NCBI GenBank assembly: GCA_028287285.1
Contig: JAQBPY010000008.1
Location: 1 to 32,114 of the forward strand
DNA from: Gemmatimonadota bacterium
GTDB lineage: Bacteria; Gemmatimonadota; Gemmatimonadetes; Gemmatimonadales; Gemmatimonadaceae
Length of the DNA: 32,114 bases
Direction: 5' to 3'
Part shown: piece by piece, positions 17,922 to 25,694 of the stretch
Layout of the letters: the number at the start of each line of letters is the position of its first letter
Numbering within the stretch: position 1 is the stretch's first letter
The notes under the pieces: generated by a model
Seen by the model: only the letters and a program-made list of their open reading frames with translations
What the model was told of the DNA's origin: nothing
Databases searched by the model: none
Translations under genes and position numbers: made by a program

Positions 17922-18707
17922 ATGCACCGCCGAGCATTGATCAAGGCCGGTCTTGTCACTGGCGCCGCGGCTACCACGGGCTTTCGCGTACCGGAAAGCG
18001 CCGATTCGCGCCGCCACTACGAGCTGCGAAACTACGAGCTGCGCAGCGACGTAAGCTCCACAGGCCTGCGCAACTTCTACAAGGATGCGGTGCTGCCTGC
18101 CTATGCACGCGCCGGTGCCGGCGCCATCGGGCTCTTTGCGCCGGAAACCGGATTTCCTTCACAGTCACTGCTGGTGTTCATCGAGTATCCTTCGCTTGCC
18201 GCGGTCCAGGGCATAGCAGAAAAGGTCGCCGCCGACGGGGAGTTCATGGCCGCGCAAAAAACCATGGATGCCGGCGCGGACCTGCCGTACCTGCGGTACG
18301 ACGCACAGCTCATGCGCGCCTTCGAGGGCCATCCGTCGGTCGACGTGCCGCCCGGACCGGCCACCCGGCCTGCACGAGTCTTCGAGCTGCGCACGTACGA
18401 GACGCGTACGGCCACCGCGCTCGAGCGCAAGATCGCCATGTTCAATGAAGCCGAGATCGGGCTGTTTCGCTCCATTGGCATGACGCCTGTCTTCTTTGGC
18501 GAGAATCTCTTTGGCACGCGCCTGCCAAGCCTCACGTACATGCTCACCTTCGAGGACATGACGGCGCGGTACAGGGCCTGGGCGACGTTTGGATCCCATC
18601 CCGACTGGCAGCGCATCAGCAAGGACCCGAAGTACGCGGCCGTTGGTACTACTACGGTATCGAACGTCGCGTACGTGAAGCCACTGCCTTTCTCGCCAAT
18701 CCGGTAA
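17922..18707 (+). CDS. NIPSNAP-family protein with Tat-like signal
   Basis: I start at the ATG at 17922 (261 residues), which opens MHRRALIKAGLVTGAAATTG. This resembles a twin-arginine signal, though the RR is near the very start. Earlier in-frame ATGs (17835, 17865) and the long frame back to 16941 overlap the divergent gene's promoter or coding region. Two NIPSNAP-type ferredoxin-like repeats follow: HYELRNYELRSDVSS (about 32-46) and VFELRTYETRTATALERKI (about 147-165). Each is followed by a helix and a strand ending in GLFAPETGFPSQ and PVFFGENLFG. Function in bacteria is not established. The Ser/Thr kinase starts 11 bp after its stop, so they are probably co-transcribed. Confidence 0.85.
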   Translation: MHRRALIKAGLVTGAAATTGFRVPESADSRRHYELRNYELRSDVSSTGLRNFYKDAVLPAYARAGAGAIGLFAPETGFPSQSLLVFIEYPSLAAVQGIAEKVAADGEFMAAQKTMDAGADLPYLRYDAQLMRAFEGHPSVDVPPGPATRPARVFELRTYETRTATALERKIAMFNEAEIGLFRSIGMTPVFFGENLFGTRLPSLTYMLTFEDMTARYRAWATFGSHPDWQRISKDPKYAAVGTTTVSNVAYVKPLPFSPIR

Positions 18708-18717
18708 TCATCGCCCT

Positions 18718-20631
18718 GTGACTGACGACTCCACCGCCGACGATCTCTTTCTCGCGTTCCAGCGCGCTGTCATTGGACGGTATTCACTCGAGCGCGAGCT
18801 GGGACGCGGAGGCATGGGCGTGGTCTACCTCGCGCGCGAGGTACGGCTGGACCGCCAGGTCGCCATCAAGCTCCTTCCGCCGGAGTTTGCCGACAAGGCC
18901 GACTTGCGCGATCGCTTCATGCGCGAGGCACGAACCGCAGCCCGGCTCTCGCACCCATACATCGTTCCGATCCACGCGGTCGAGGAAATTGGCGGCTTCG
19001 TCTTCATCGTGATGTCGTACGTGGACGGAGGCACGCTCGCGCAGCGCGTGTCCTCCCACGGACCCATGCCCGCACACGACGTCACCCGCATCATGCGTGA
19101 AGTCGCGTGGGCGCTCGCGTACGCGCATGCACAGGGCGTCATTCACCGTGACATCAAGCCGGCGAACATCCTGCTCGAGCAGGGCACGGGACGCGCGATG
19201 GTCACGGACTTCGGCATCGCACGCCTCACGGAATCCGACGGCGATACGGCCGTCGGCATGGTGCTCGGCACGCCGGAATTCATGAGTCCCGAGCAGGCAG
19301 CCGCCGAGCAGCTGGACGGGCGAAGTGATCTCTATGCGCTCGGAATCGTGGCGTACTACGCGCTGACCGGAACGCTGCCATTTACCGCGCCGTCGGCGCA
19401 TGCAGTGCTTGCGCTTCAGCTGACCAGGGCGCCGGTTCCCGTTTCCGTTGCTGCGCGCGGGGCGCCGCGAGCGCTTGCGGACGCCATCGACAAGTGTCTC
19501 GAGAAGAATCCGTCGGGACGATTCATCAATGGCGAAGCACTTGCCGATGCCCTGGAGCTCGGCAAGGAAAAGCGCGAGGAGATTCCGGTTCCGGTGCGGG
19601 TATTTCTCGACCGCCGCCGGATGGCGATGCTGATTGCACCCATTGGCGTAACGTTCAGTGCGGGCGCGGGCGTGGTGGCGAGCCTCGCACGCAATGGCGT
19701 GGCAGGGTGGCCGTACATTGCCGGCGCGGCGGGGTTCGCGGTGGCCGTCGGTCTCCCTCTCGGAATCCTCATTGTTCGCCTGCGCCGTCTGCTGAGACTT
19801 GGCTATGGCCGCGAAGACATCATCAGCGGTCTGCGGCGGTCGTTCGAGCGCGCGCGCGAGGAGTTCCAGTATGAATATGGGATGGTGCCGACTGTTCGCG
19901 AGAAGGCGTTCCGCATCGCGGGCATGGGGGGCATTGGCATTGGTGCCGTTGCGCTGGGCGGGGCGGCGCTGGGGGGCGCCGTCATGCCCGCCCTGGTTCC
20001 CATTGGCTTCGCCGGGTTGTATCTGGGCATAATCGCCACGGCCATCAGCGCCAAGTGGCGGCGCCTCCGCCGAGCGGACAGTTCGGTGTGGTTGCGCTTC
20101 TGGTCGGGAAAGCTGGGCGAAAAACTGGTCGGGCTCGCGAGCATGAATCTTGGGCAGCGCGCCGTGCCTGCCGACAGGCCCACGGAGCTCGCCATTGCCA
20201 TGTCCGCCGAAGCGATGTTCGGCACACTACCGCGCCCCGTACGTGATTCGCTCGGTGACGTGCCCGCGGTACTTCGCGAGCTGGAAGGTCACGCCCGTGT
20301 TGCACGAACGCGAGTTGCGGAGCTGGATGCCGCCATTGCCGAAGCACAGCACGGCCGTGCCGCGGGACGTACGGGAAGCTCCGAGCGCCAGGACGCATTG
20401 GTCGCAGATCTGGCAGCGCGCCGCACACAGGCCGAAACACGATTGTCCGAGCTCGTTACCGCACTCGAGAATGTCCGGCTCGACCTGCTCCGCCTGCGTA
20501 CCGGCGGTGGCTCGGTCGAGGGTGTTACGCGCGACATCGCAGCCGCGCGCGCCTTTGGCGAACAGGCCGATCGTCTGCTCGCCGGTGGGCGTGAAGTCGA
20601 GGAAGTATTGCGCGCGCCGAGTGTAAAGTGA
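18718..20631 (+). CDS. Membrane-associated Ser/Thr protein kinase with C-terminal coiled coil
   Basis: The protein starts at GTG 18718 and has 637 residues. Residues 21-285 are an intact eukaryotic-type kinase domain: GRGGMG loop (29-34), Lys51 in VAIK, HRDIKPAN (143-150), DFG (164-166) and TPEFMSPEQ (185-193). Residues about 303-356 and 397-445 are hydrophobic or Gly/Ala-rich, giving roughly four membrane segments. Residues about 515-600 form a heptad-rich coiled coil (ELEGHARVARTRVAELDAAIAEA...). No PASTA or extracytoplasmic sensor domain is present. It probably phosphorylates envelope or regulatory proteins. It overlaps the next gene by 4 bp (GTGA), which implies coupling. Confidence 0.93.
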   Translation: MTDDSTADDLFLAFQRAVIGRYSLERELGRGGMGVVYLAREVRLDRQVAIKLLPPEFADKADLRDRFMREARTAARLSHPYIVPIHAVEEIGGFVFIVMSYVDGGTLAQRVSSHGPMPAHDVTRIMREVAWALAYAHAQGVIHRDIKPANILLEQGTGRAMVTDFGIARLTESDGDTAVGMVLGTPEFMSPEQAAAEQLDGRSDLYALGIVAYYALTGTLPFTAPSAHAVLALQLTRAPVPVSVAARGAPRALADAIDKCLEKNPSGRFINGEALADALELGKEKREEIPVPVRVFLDRRRMAMLIAPIGVTFSAGAGVVASLARNGVAGWPYIAGAAGFAVAVGLPLGILIVRLRRLLRLGYGREDIISGLRRSFERAREEFQYEYGMVPTVREKAFRIAGMGGIGIGAVALGGAALGGAVMPALVPIGFAGLYLGIIATAISAKWRRLRRADSSVWLRFWSGKLGEKLVGLASMNLGQRAVPADRPTELAIAMSAEAMFGTLPRPVRDSLGDVPAVLRELEGHARVARTRVAELDAAIAEAQHGRAAGRTGSSERQDALVADLAARRTQAETRLSELVTALENVRLDLLRLRTGGGSVEGVTRDIAAARAFGEQADRLLAGGREVEEVLRAPSVK

Positions 20632-21572
20632 AGCTCGCGCCGCTCTGGATTGCCCTGGCCGTCATTGGCACGGCGCTCAGTGCGCGGGTGGAGCCGGGCA
20701 ATGCCAAGCGGCCTGTTGTCTTGCTCGTTCACGGCCGCGGCTATCTCACGCGCGATTCGGCGGCGTTTCGGCGAGAAGCGCTGACGTCCCTCAGGGAAGG
20801 CGCGTTTCGCGCGACGGGTGATTCACTGCTCACCGACGGCGATCTTCGCATCGTCTGGTACGCGGACCTGATGGATACCCGCCGTCGCGTTGTGCAGGGC
20901 GCGGCCGCATGCGCAAGCGCGGAGAAGAAGCAACCGGACGGTGCGCCGGCGCCTGTGATTCAGATACTCGCAATGGTGGCGAGCGCGCTCCTCGATGCCA
21001 CCGCGCAGGACAGCGATACGACCGACGCGCGCGACCTCGCCGGCGATCTGCGCTTCTTTGGTGATCCCGCCACTCGCTGCGCCACTGAAACGCGCATTCG
21101 CGATGCGCTCGTACGCGCGAAAGACGACGGACGCCCGGTGATACTCGCGGCGCACAGCCTGGGCGCGCTGGTGACGTGGGGGCATCTCATGCATCGCGAC
21201 ACGAGCAAGGCGCCGGACGTTCGCCGTCTTGTCACAATGGGATCGCCCATTGGAAATGATCAATTGCGCGAATTGTTCTTTGGGCGCTCCGGCATCCTCG
21301 CGATGCCGCGCGGCGTCCGCTCGTGGGTGAATGCGCTGCATACCGACGACCCCTTCGCCGCGAGGCTCGTGACCCCTGATTCAACGGGCAAACGGGCGGT
21401 CGACATCCCCGGCATCAGCGACCTGAATGTTGGTCGCGTTGACGGAGATCCGCATGACCTGCGCGGCTATCTTCGTGATACGGTTACTTCGAAATCGATA
21501 CTTGGCGCGTGGTGCGAGGCCATGCCCGACACAAAGTCGCGGCCGGCGGGATGTGCGGTGCTTCTCAAGTAG
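20628..21572 (+). CDS. Exported alpha/beta-hydrolase (lipase-like)
   Basis: The GTG start overlaps the kinase stop by 4 bp (314 residues). Residues 1-19 form a signal peptide. The oxyanion strand VVLLVHGRG (30-38), nucleophile elbow AAHSLGA (Ser177) and a His in GDPHDL (His276) fit an alpha/beta-hydrolase; the acid residue is not assigned. An inserted Ala-rich segment follows residue 90. VTMGSPIGND after the elbow resembles the cutinase/lipase-like class 'GSP' strand. Coupling to a Ser/Thr kinase suggests a shared envelope role, but the substrate is unknown. Confidence 0.75.
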   Translation: MKLAPLWIALAVIGTALSARVEPGNAKRPVVLLVHGRGYLTRDSAAFRREALTSLREGAFRATGDSLLTDGDLRIVWYADLMDTRRRVVQGAAACASAEKKQPDGAPAPVIQILAMVASALLDATAQDSDTTDARDLAGDLRFFGDPATRCATETRIRDALVRAKDDGRPVILAAHSLGALVTWGHLMHRDTSKAPDVRRLVTMGSPIGNDQLRELFFGRSGILAMPRGVRSWVNALHTDDPFAARLVTPDSTGKRAVDIPGISDLNVGRVDGDPHDLRGYLRDTVTSKSILGAWCEAMPDTKSRPAGCAVLLK

Positions 21573-21589
21573 AAGATGCCGTGTTGGTT

Positions 21590-21660
21590 TCCCGACAGCG
21601 CTGCGGCGTCTGCGGGATGACAGTTGATGGCGACCTAATTGTCATCCCGCATGAGTGAGC
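21590..21660. repeat. Intergenic repeat with 12-bp perfect inverted arms
   Basis: TGCGGGATGACA (21611-21622) pairs perfectly with TGTCATCCCGCA (21640-21651) across a 17-base loop. The left flank (TCCCGACAG at 21590) matches the left flank of the repeat at position 4. The right flank GAGCGAAGCGAA matches the reverse complement of 9-21. It separates the hydrolase from AlkB and may also act as a transcription terminator, though it lacks a T-tract. It is a REP-like element judging from only two copies in this window. Confidence 0.7.
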
Positions 21661-21699
21661 GAAGCGAACGCCGTACCTTCTCTCAGCCAGAATTGCCCC

Positions 21700-22269
21700 G
21701 TGAACCAGCTTGGCTTCTTTGAATCCGCGCCGGCCATGCCGCCGGGATTCATCTACCGGCCCAACGTACTGTCGAGCGCAGAAGAGACCGAGCTCATCGA
21801 GCGCATTTCCGTATTGCCGTTCAAGGCGTTCGAGTTTCATGGCTACACCGGCAAGCGTCGCGTCGTCTCCTATGGATGGAAGTACGATTACGATGCCGAG
21901 GTCGCGCGCCCCGTAGACGACATTCCGCCCTTCCTGTTTTCACTGCGCGACACCGCCGCTGGCGTCGCCGGAATGGAGCCGCAGCGGCTCCAGCAGGCGC
22001 TCATTACGGAATACGAGCCAGGCTCGGCGATTGGCTGGCACAAGGACAAGGCCGTTTACGGCCAGGTGGTGGGCATCTCGCTGCTTTCGCCGTGCAACTT
22101 TCGCCTGCGTCGCACGGCGGGCGACAAATGGGAACGCATGTCGCTCATCGTGGAACCACGCTCGATCTATGTGCTGGACGGTATTGCACGCAGCGAATGG
22201 GAACACAGCATCCCTGCGGTCGGCGCACTCAGGTATTCCATCACGTTTCGGAACCTGAAGGAGCGTTGA
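21700..22269 (+). CDS. alkB: AlkB-type 2-oxoglutarate/Fe(II) dioxygenase
   Basis: I prefer the GTG at 21700 (189 residues). The longer GTG start at 21655 lies in the intergenic repeat (GTGAGCGAAGCGAACG), so its first 15 residues would be repeat-derived. The iron ligands are His114 and Asp116 (GWHKDKA) and His169 (SEWEHSIPAV). The 2-oxoglutarate Arg178 sits in RYSITFRNL, with Arg184 following. AlkB enzymes oxidatively remove alkyl lesions from DNA or RNA bases; the nucleotide-recognition region (YGWKYDYDAE) is present. No ada or other repair gene is adjacent. It may be followed in operon by the small exported protein 26 bp downstream. Confidence 0.9.
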   Translation: MNQLGFFESAPAMPPGFIYRPNVLSSAEETELIERISVLPFKAFEFHGYTGKRRVVSYGWKYDYDAEVARPVDDIPPFLFSLRDTAAGVAGMEPQRLQQALITEYEPGSAIGWHKDKAVYGQVVGISLLSPCNFRLRRTAGDKWERMSLIVEPRSIYVLDGIARSEWEHSIPAVGALRYSITFRNLKER

Positions 22270-22295
22270 GCACGCCACTTGCGGAGGTCCAGGTC

Positions 22296-22802
22296 ATGTT
22301 CAAATCACTTTCCAGACTCGTCGTCGCGCTCCTCGCAGGCGCGACGCTCACGCCGCGCATCGCGCATGCGCAGCTGCCCATTCCGTCCCTCAGCGTGGTG
22401 GGCGGAGTATCCAGCTACGATTTGTCGGGAACAGGAACCACGCCATTCGGGGCACTGCGACTCGAGGTGCCGCTCATCTTCCTCATCGCCGAGGGAAGCC
22501 TTGGCGTAATGCGACCATCGGAAGGGAGCGGTACACACACGTACATCATTCCCGAAGTACAGGCACAGTGGCAATTGTTGCCATTCCTCGTGAAGCCGTA
22601 CATCGGCGTGGGCGGTGGGCTGTTCCGCGCGATTTCCGGCCCCGGAACGCACGCCAACACCATCACCGGCTCTGCCTCTGCCGGCGTGCGTGTGGGAGTG
22701 CCGTTGATTGGCGCTGGATTTCGCGCCGAAGCACGCGTGCGCGGAATAGGATCCGGATTTGGAGGAAGCGCAGTGGAATACACCGCAGGAGTGAGCTGGT
22801 AG
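22296..22802 (+). CDS. Small exported beta-barrel-like protein
   Basis: The ATG at 22296 is preceded by GGAGG at 22283-22287 with an 8-base spacer, a good ribosome-binding site. The 168-residue protein has a signal peptide (1-24, ending AHA). Alternating hydrophobic strands with Gly/Ser turns follow (LSVVGGVSSYDLSG, YIGVGGGLFRAI, ASAGVRVGVPL, AEARVRGIGSGFGG), ending in Trp, as in outer-membrane beta-barrels of the OmpA/porin-like type. A long frame through 21876 in this frame is a shadow of AlkB. Function is unknown. Confidence 0.8.
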   Translation: MFKSLSRLVVALLAGATLTPRIAHAQLPIPSLSVVGGVSSYDLSGTGTTPFGALRLEVPLIFLIAEGSLGVMRPSEGSGTHTYIIPEVQAQWQLLPFLVKPYIGVGGGLFRAISGPGTHANTITGSASAGVRVGVPLIGAGFRAEARVRGIGSGFGGSAVEYTAGVSW

Positions 22803-22829
22803 CATTCCAGATGCCGGTGAGTTGAGCTA

Positions 22830-24221
22830 ATGTTGCGCAGGAATCCTTCCTCCCCTTTCTGCGCAATGATGTCCGATCTCCTTCGCGACGCTGCCGGTCG
22901 TTCCATCGCCTATCTCGAGAGCCTTGCCGAACGGCGCGTTTCACCGAGCCGCGAGGCGATCAGTGCGCTCGCGTCGTTCGACGTAGGCCTTCCCGAGCAT
23001 TCCACCGACGCCTGCGCAGTGCTCGCGCAGCTCGACGAGATCGGCTCACCCGCAACCATGGCGATGGCCGGCGGGCGGTTTTTCGGATTCGTGATTGGCG
23101 GCGCCTTGCCGGCGACCGTTGCCGCGAGCTGGCTGGCCACCGCATGGGACCAGAACTCGGGCCTCTACAACTCCACTCCGGGCACCGCCGTCCTCGAGGA
23201 CGTGGCGCTGCGCTGGCTCGTGGACGTGCTGGGATTGCCCGCGGGAACTTCCGGCGGATTCGTGACCGGAACCACCGTTGCGCACGTCACCGCACTCGCG
23301 ACCGCGCGTCACGCGGTGCTCGACAAGGTGGGCTACAATGTGGAAGCGGACGGCCTGTTCGGCGCGCCGCCCATCACCGTCATCACGGGCGCCGAAGCGC
23401 ATCCCACGCTCTACAAGGCGCTGGGTGTGGTTGGACTGGGCCGCAATCGCGTGGTGAAGGTACCTGTGGATTCGCATGGACGGATGCGCGTGGACGCGAT
23501 GCCGCGCATCGACGGGCCCACGATCATCTGCGTGCAGGCCGGCAACGTGAATACCGGCGCGTTCGATCCCATCGGTGACGTGTGCGACATTGCACATGCA
23601 TCGGGCGCTTTCGTGCATGTCGACGGTGCCTTTGGACTCTGGGCGCGTGCGTCGAAGGAACTCGCGCATCTGGGTGCCGGCATCGAGCGCGCCGACTCGT
23701 GGGCCACGGACTGCCACAAGTGGCTGAACGTTCCGTACGACAGCGGCGTCGCATTCGTGCGCGACCGTGATGCGATGCGTGCGGCCATGTCGATCACGGC
23801 GGAATACCTGCCCACCGATTCCGCGGTTCGCAATCCGTCCGACTTCACGCCGGAGCTTTCACGTCGCGCGCGCGGCGTGGACGTCTGGGCCGCACTGGCG
23901 TCACTCGGCCGCGAAGGTGTTGATGAGCTGGTGACGCGTCATTGCCGCCAGGCGCGGCGGTTCGCGGAACGGCTGTCGGCGGCCGGCTTCGAGATCCTGA
24001 ACGACGTGGTGCTGAATCAGGTGCTCGTGGCGTTTGGCGATGCGGAGCGCACCAGGCGCATTATCACGGCGATTCAGGACGAAGGCACCTGCTGGGCAGG
24101 CATCACCGTGTGGCAGGGGAGAACCGCGATGCGCATTTCCGTCATCTCGTGGGCTACGACGGACGCCGACGTGGAGCGTAGCGCGGACGCGATGATCCGT
24201 ATCGCGAGCGGCATGGCATAG
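22830..24221 (+). CDS. PLP-dependent group II decarboxylase-like enzyme
   Basis: The frame encodes 463 residues. ATG 22830 has a GGTGAG eight bases before it; alternatives at 22866/22869 give the more family-like MSDLLRDAAGRSIAYLE. Fold-type I features are HPTLYKALGVVGLG (His190 stacks on the cofactor), HVDGAFG (Asp265) and the Schiff-base Lys297 in DCHKWLNVPYDSG. The early region GGRFFGFVIGGALPATVAASWLATAWDQN matches group II decarboxylases (aromatic-amino-acid or glutamate type). The substrate amino acid cannot be chosen from sequence. It is on the same strand as the small membrane protein 49 bp downstream. Confidence 0.85.
   Translation: MLRRNPSSPFCAMMSDLLRDAAGRSIAYLESLAERRVSPSREAISALASFDVGLPEHSTDACAVLAQLDEIGSPATMAMAGGRFFGFVIGGALPATVAASWLATAWDQNSGLYNSTPGTAVLEDVALRWLVDVLGLPAGTSGGFVTGTTVAHVTALATARHAVLDKVGYNVEADGLFGAPPITVITGAEAHPTLYKALGVVGLGRNRVVKVPVDSHGRMRVDAMPRIDGPTIICVQAGNVNTGAFDPIGDVCDIAHASGAFVHVDGAFGLWARASKELAHLGAGIERADSWATDCHKWLNVPYDSGVAFVRDRDAMRAAMSITAEYLPTDSAVRNPSDFTPELSRRARGVDVWAALASLGREGVDELVTRHCRQARRFAERLSAAGFEILNDVVLNQVLVAFGDAERTRRIITAIQDEGTCWAGITVWQGRTAMRISVISWATTDADVERSADAMIRIASGMA
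22833..22866. promoter_or_regulatory. 8-bp inverted repeat near the start of the decarboxylase-like gene
   Basis: TTGCGCAG (22833-22840) and CTGCGCAA (22859-22866) are perfect complements with an 18-base pyrimidine-rich loop. If translation starts at 22866, this is a leader hairpin or operator ending on the start codon. If it starts at 22830, it is within the coding sequence. Confidence 0.4.
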
Positions 24222-24270
24222 GATGGTACGGAGGTTGCCTTTACGCCGTGCACTCAAAACGGAGTGTACC

Positions 24271-24423
24271 GTGTTGTTCACCATCGCAATCGTTCTCGTC
24301 ATCCTCTGGGCGCTCGGCTTCGTGGTCTTTCACGTCGCCGGCGGCCTCATTCACATTCTGCTGCTCATCGCGCTGATCGTGATCGTCGTGCGACTCGTGC
24401 AAGGCCGCCCAATCAGCGGGTAG
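24271..24423 (+). CDS. lmo0937-type small membrane protein
   Basis: I start at GTG 24271, six bases after a GGAG at 24261-24264 (50 residues). Earlier starts add a basic stretch without family similarity. The sequence is two hydrophobic helices (LFTIAIVLVILWALGFVVF and GLIHILLLIALIVIVVRLV) separated by HVAGG, ending in RPISG. It matches the small lmo0937-family (DUF5670-like) membrane proteins, often stress-associated and of unknown role. It is convergent with the histidine kinase. Confidence 0.8.
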   Translation: MLFTIAIVLVILWALGFVVFHVAGGLIHILLLIALIVIVVRLVQGRPISG

Positions 24424-24433
24424 CCAGGTGAGA

Positions 24434-25663
24434 TCAGCGCGGCTCCGGCCGCCGCGTCCCTGCCGCGGCGGCGTCTTCCTCTCGACGAGACGGAAGCGAC
24501 AGGCAAAACAAGCTGCCGCCGTCTTCCGGGAATTCCGCCCAGACACGGCCGCCAAGCGATTCGATCGTGTCCTTCACGATGCTGAGCCCGAGACCCGTGC
24601 CCTCGACACCGGTGACGGTGCCGGCGTGGGCACGGTAGAACTGCTCGAACAGCTTCTCGCGGGATCGCTCCGGTACGCCAAGTCCGTTGTCGCGCACACG
24701 TACCGTCAGCTCACCGGCACGCTCCGCCGTGGAAACCGTCAAATCTCCGGAAATCGTCACCCAGCGCGCCGCCTTCGACTTGTCCGAGTACTTGATGGCG
24801 TTCGACACATAGTTGCTTAGGGCGAGCTCGACCGCCGCGGCATCGACTTCCACTGCCGGCAGCGAATCATCAATGCGTACGGTGACGTCGGCGAGTATCG
24901 CCCCATCGCGCAGCTGACGGACGATTTCCTGTGCCGCCTGCGGAAGCAGGACGTTGCGCTGCTGGCGAGAATCCCCATCCAGGCGCGAGAGCTCGGTAAG
25001 ATTCTCCAACACACGCTGGAGTGCCTCGCCGTTCTGCGAGATGATGCGCTGAAAGGTGGCCGTCTGCTCCGCGTCGATCCATGTTTCTCCAAGCAGCGCC
25101 GACGCACCGCGAATGGCGCCGATGCGGTTCTTGAGCTCGTGTGACACCATGCGGTTGAAGCGCCGCAACCGCTCCTCGCGCGCACGCACCTGTTCCGCCG
25201 ACAGACGCAGGAAGTGCGTCATCGTAGTCTGCCGAATACGCTCGGTGGCATCGGCCACGCGCTGCCAGCAGTAGGCGACTTCGTCCGGCGCAACCTCGTT
25301 TGCGGGCAATTCCGCGAGCGCGACGCGGAGCCTGTTGAAAAGAATGCCCGAGAGGATTTCGTGCTCCTTGAGGATCTCGTAGGCATCGAAGCCTTGCTCG
25401 TAGCGCAGGACGCCAAGCTCCATGGCCTTACCGTCCACCGCTGTGTTCCCTTCGGCAACGCTACTCTCCGACGAGAGATATTCCGCGATGCCGTCGATGA
25501 GAAGCGGAACGTGGTTGAGCAGCGCCTCCGTTGGAAAAATGCGGTTCTCCGCCACGGTGACGCGTGCCACGATGCGATCCAGCCAGCGGCGTACGATCTC
25601 GGTGCGCGAGGCACGAAGGACGTCGGCGAGCCGGCGGGCGAGTGTAGGAGTCGAAGTAGGCAC
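24434..25663 (-). CDS. Sensor histidine kinase with RsbRD-like N-terminus
   Basis: The protein has 409 residues and no membrane segment. Residues about 8-150 resemble the all-helical RsbRD/RsbR N-terminal sensor domain (VRRWLDRIVARV, RYEQGFDAYEILKEHEILSGI). The dimerisation helix with His175 (MVSHELKNRIG) follows, then the ATPase core: N-box Asn288 (NYVSNAIKYSDK), DNGLG (325-329), FEQFYRAH and GTGLGLSIV (355-363). It is a cytoplasmic kinase without an adjacent receiver, so its partner is elsewhere. The DMT transporter is 31 bp upstream on the same strand. Confidence 0.85.
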   Translation of the reverse strand: MPTSTPTLARRLADVLRASRTEIVRRWLDRIVARVTVAENRIFPTEALLNHVPLLIDGIAEYLSSESSVAEGNTAVDGKAMELGVLRYEQGFDAYEILKEHEILSGILFNRLRVALAELPANEVAPDEVAYCWQRVADATERIRQTTMTHFLRLSAEQVRAREERLRRFNRMVSHELKNRIGAIRGASALLGETWIDAEQTATFQRIISQNGEALQRVLENLTELSRLDGDSRQQRNVLLPQAAQEIVRQLRDGAILADVTVRIDDSLPAVEVDAAAVELALSNYVSNAIKYSDKSKAARWVTISGDLTVSTAERAGELTVRVRDNGLGVPERSREKLFEQFYRAHAGTVTGVEGTGLGLSIVKDTIESLGGRVWAEFPEDGGSLFCLSLPSRREEDAAAAGTRRPEPR

Positions 25664-25694
25664 GGGCGAAATCTAGCGCATTTTCCTGCCTGAT

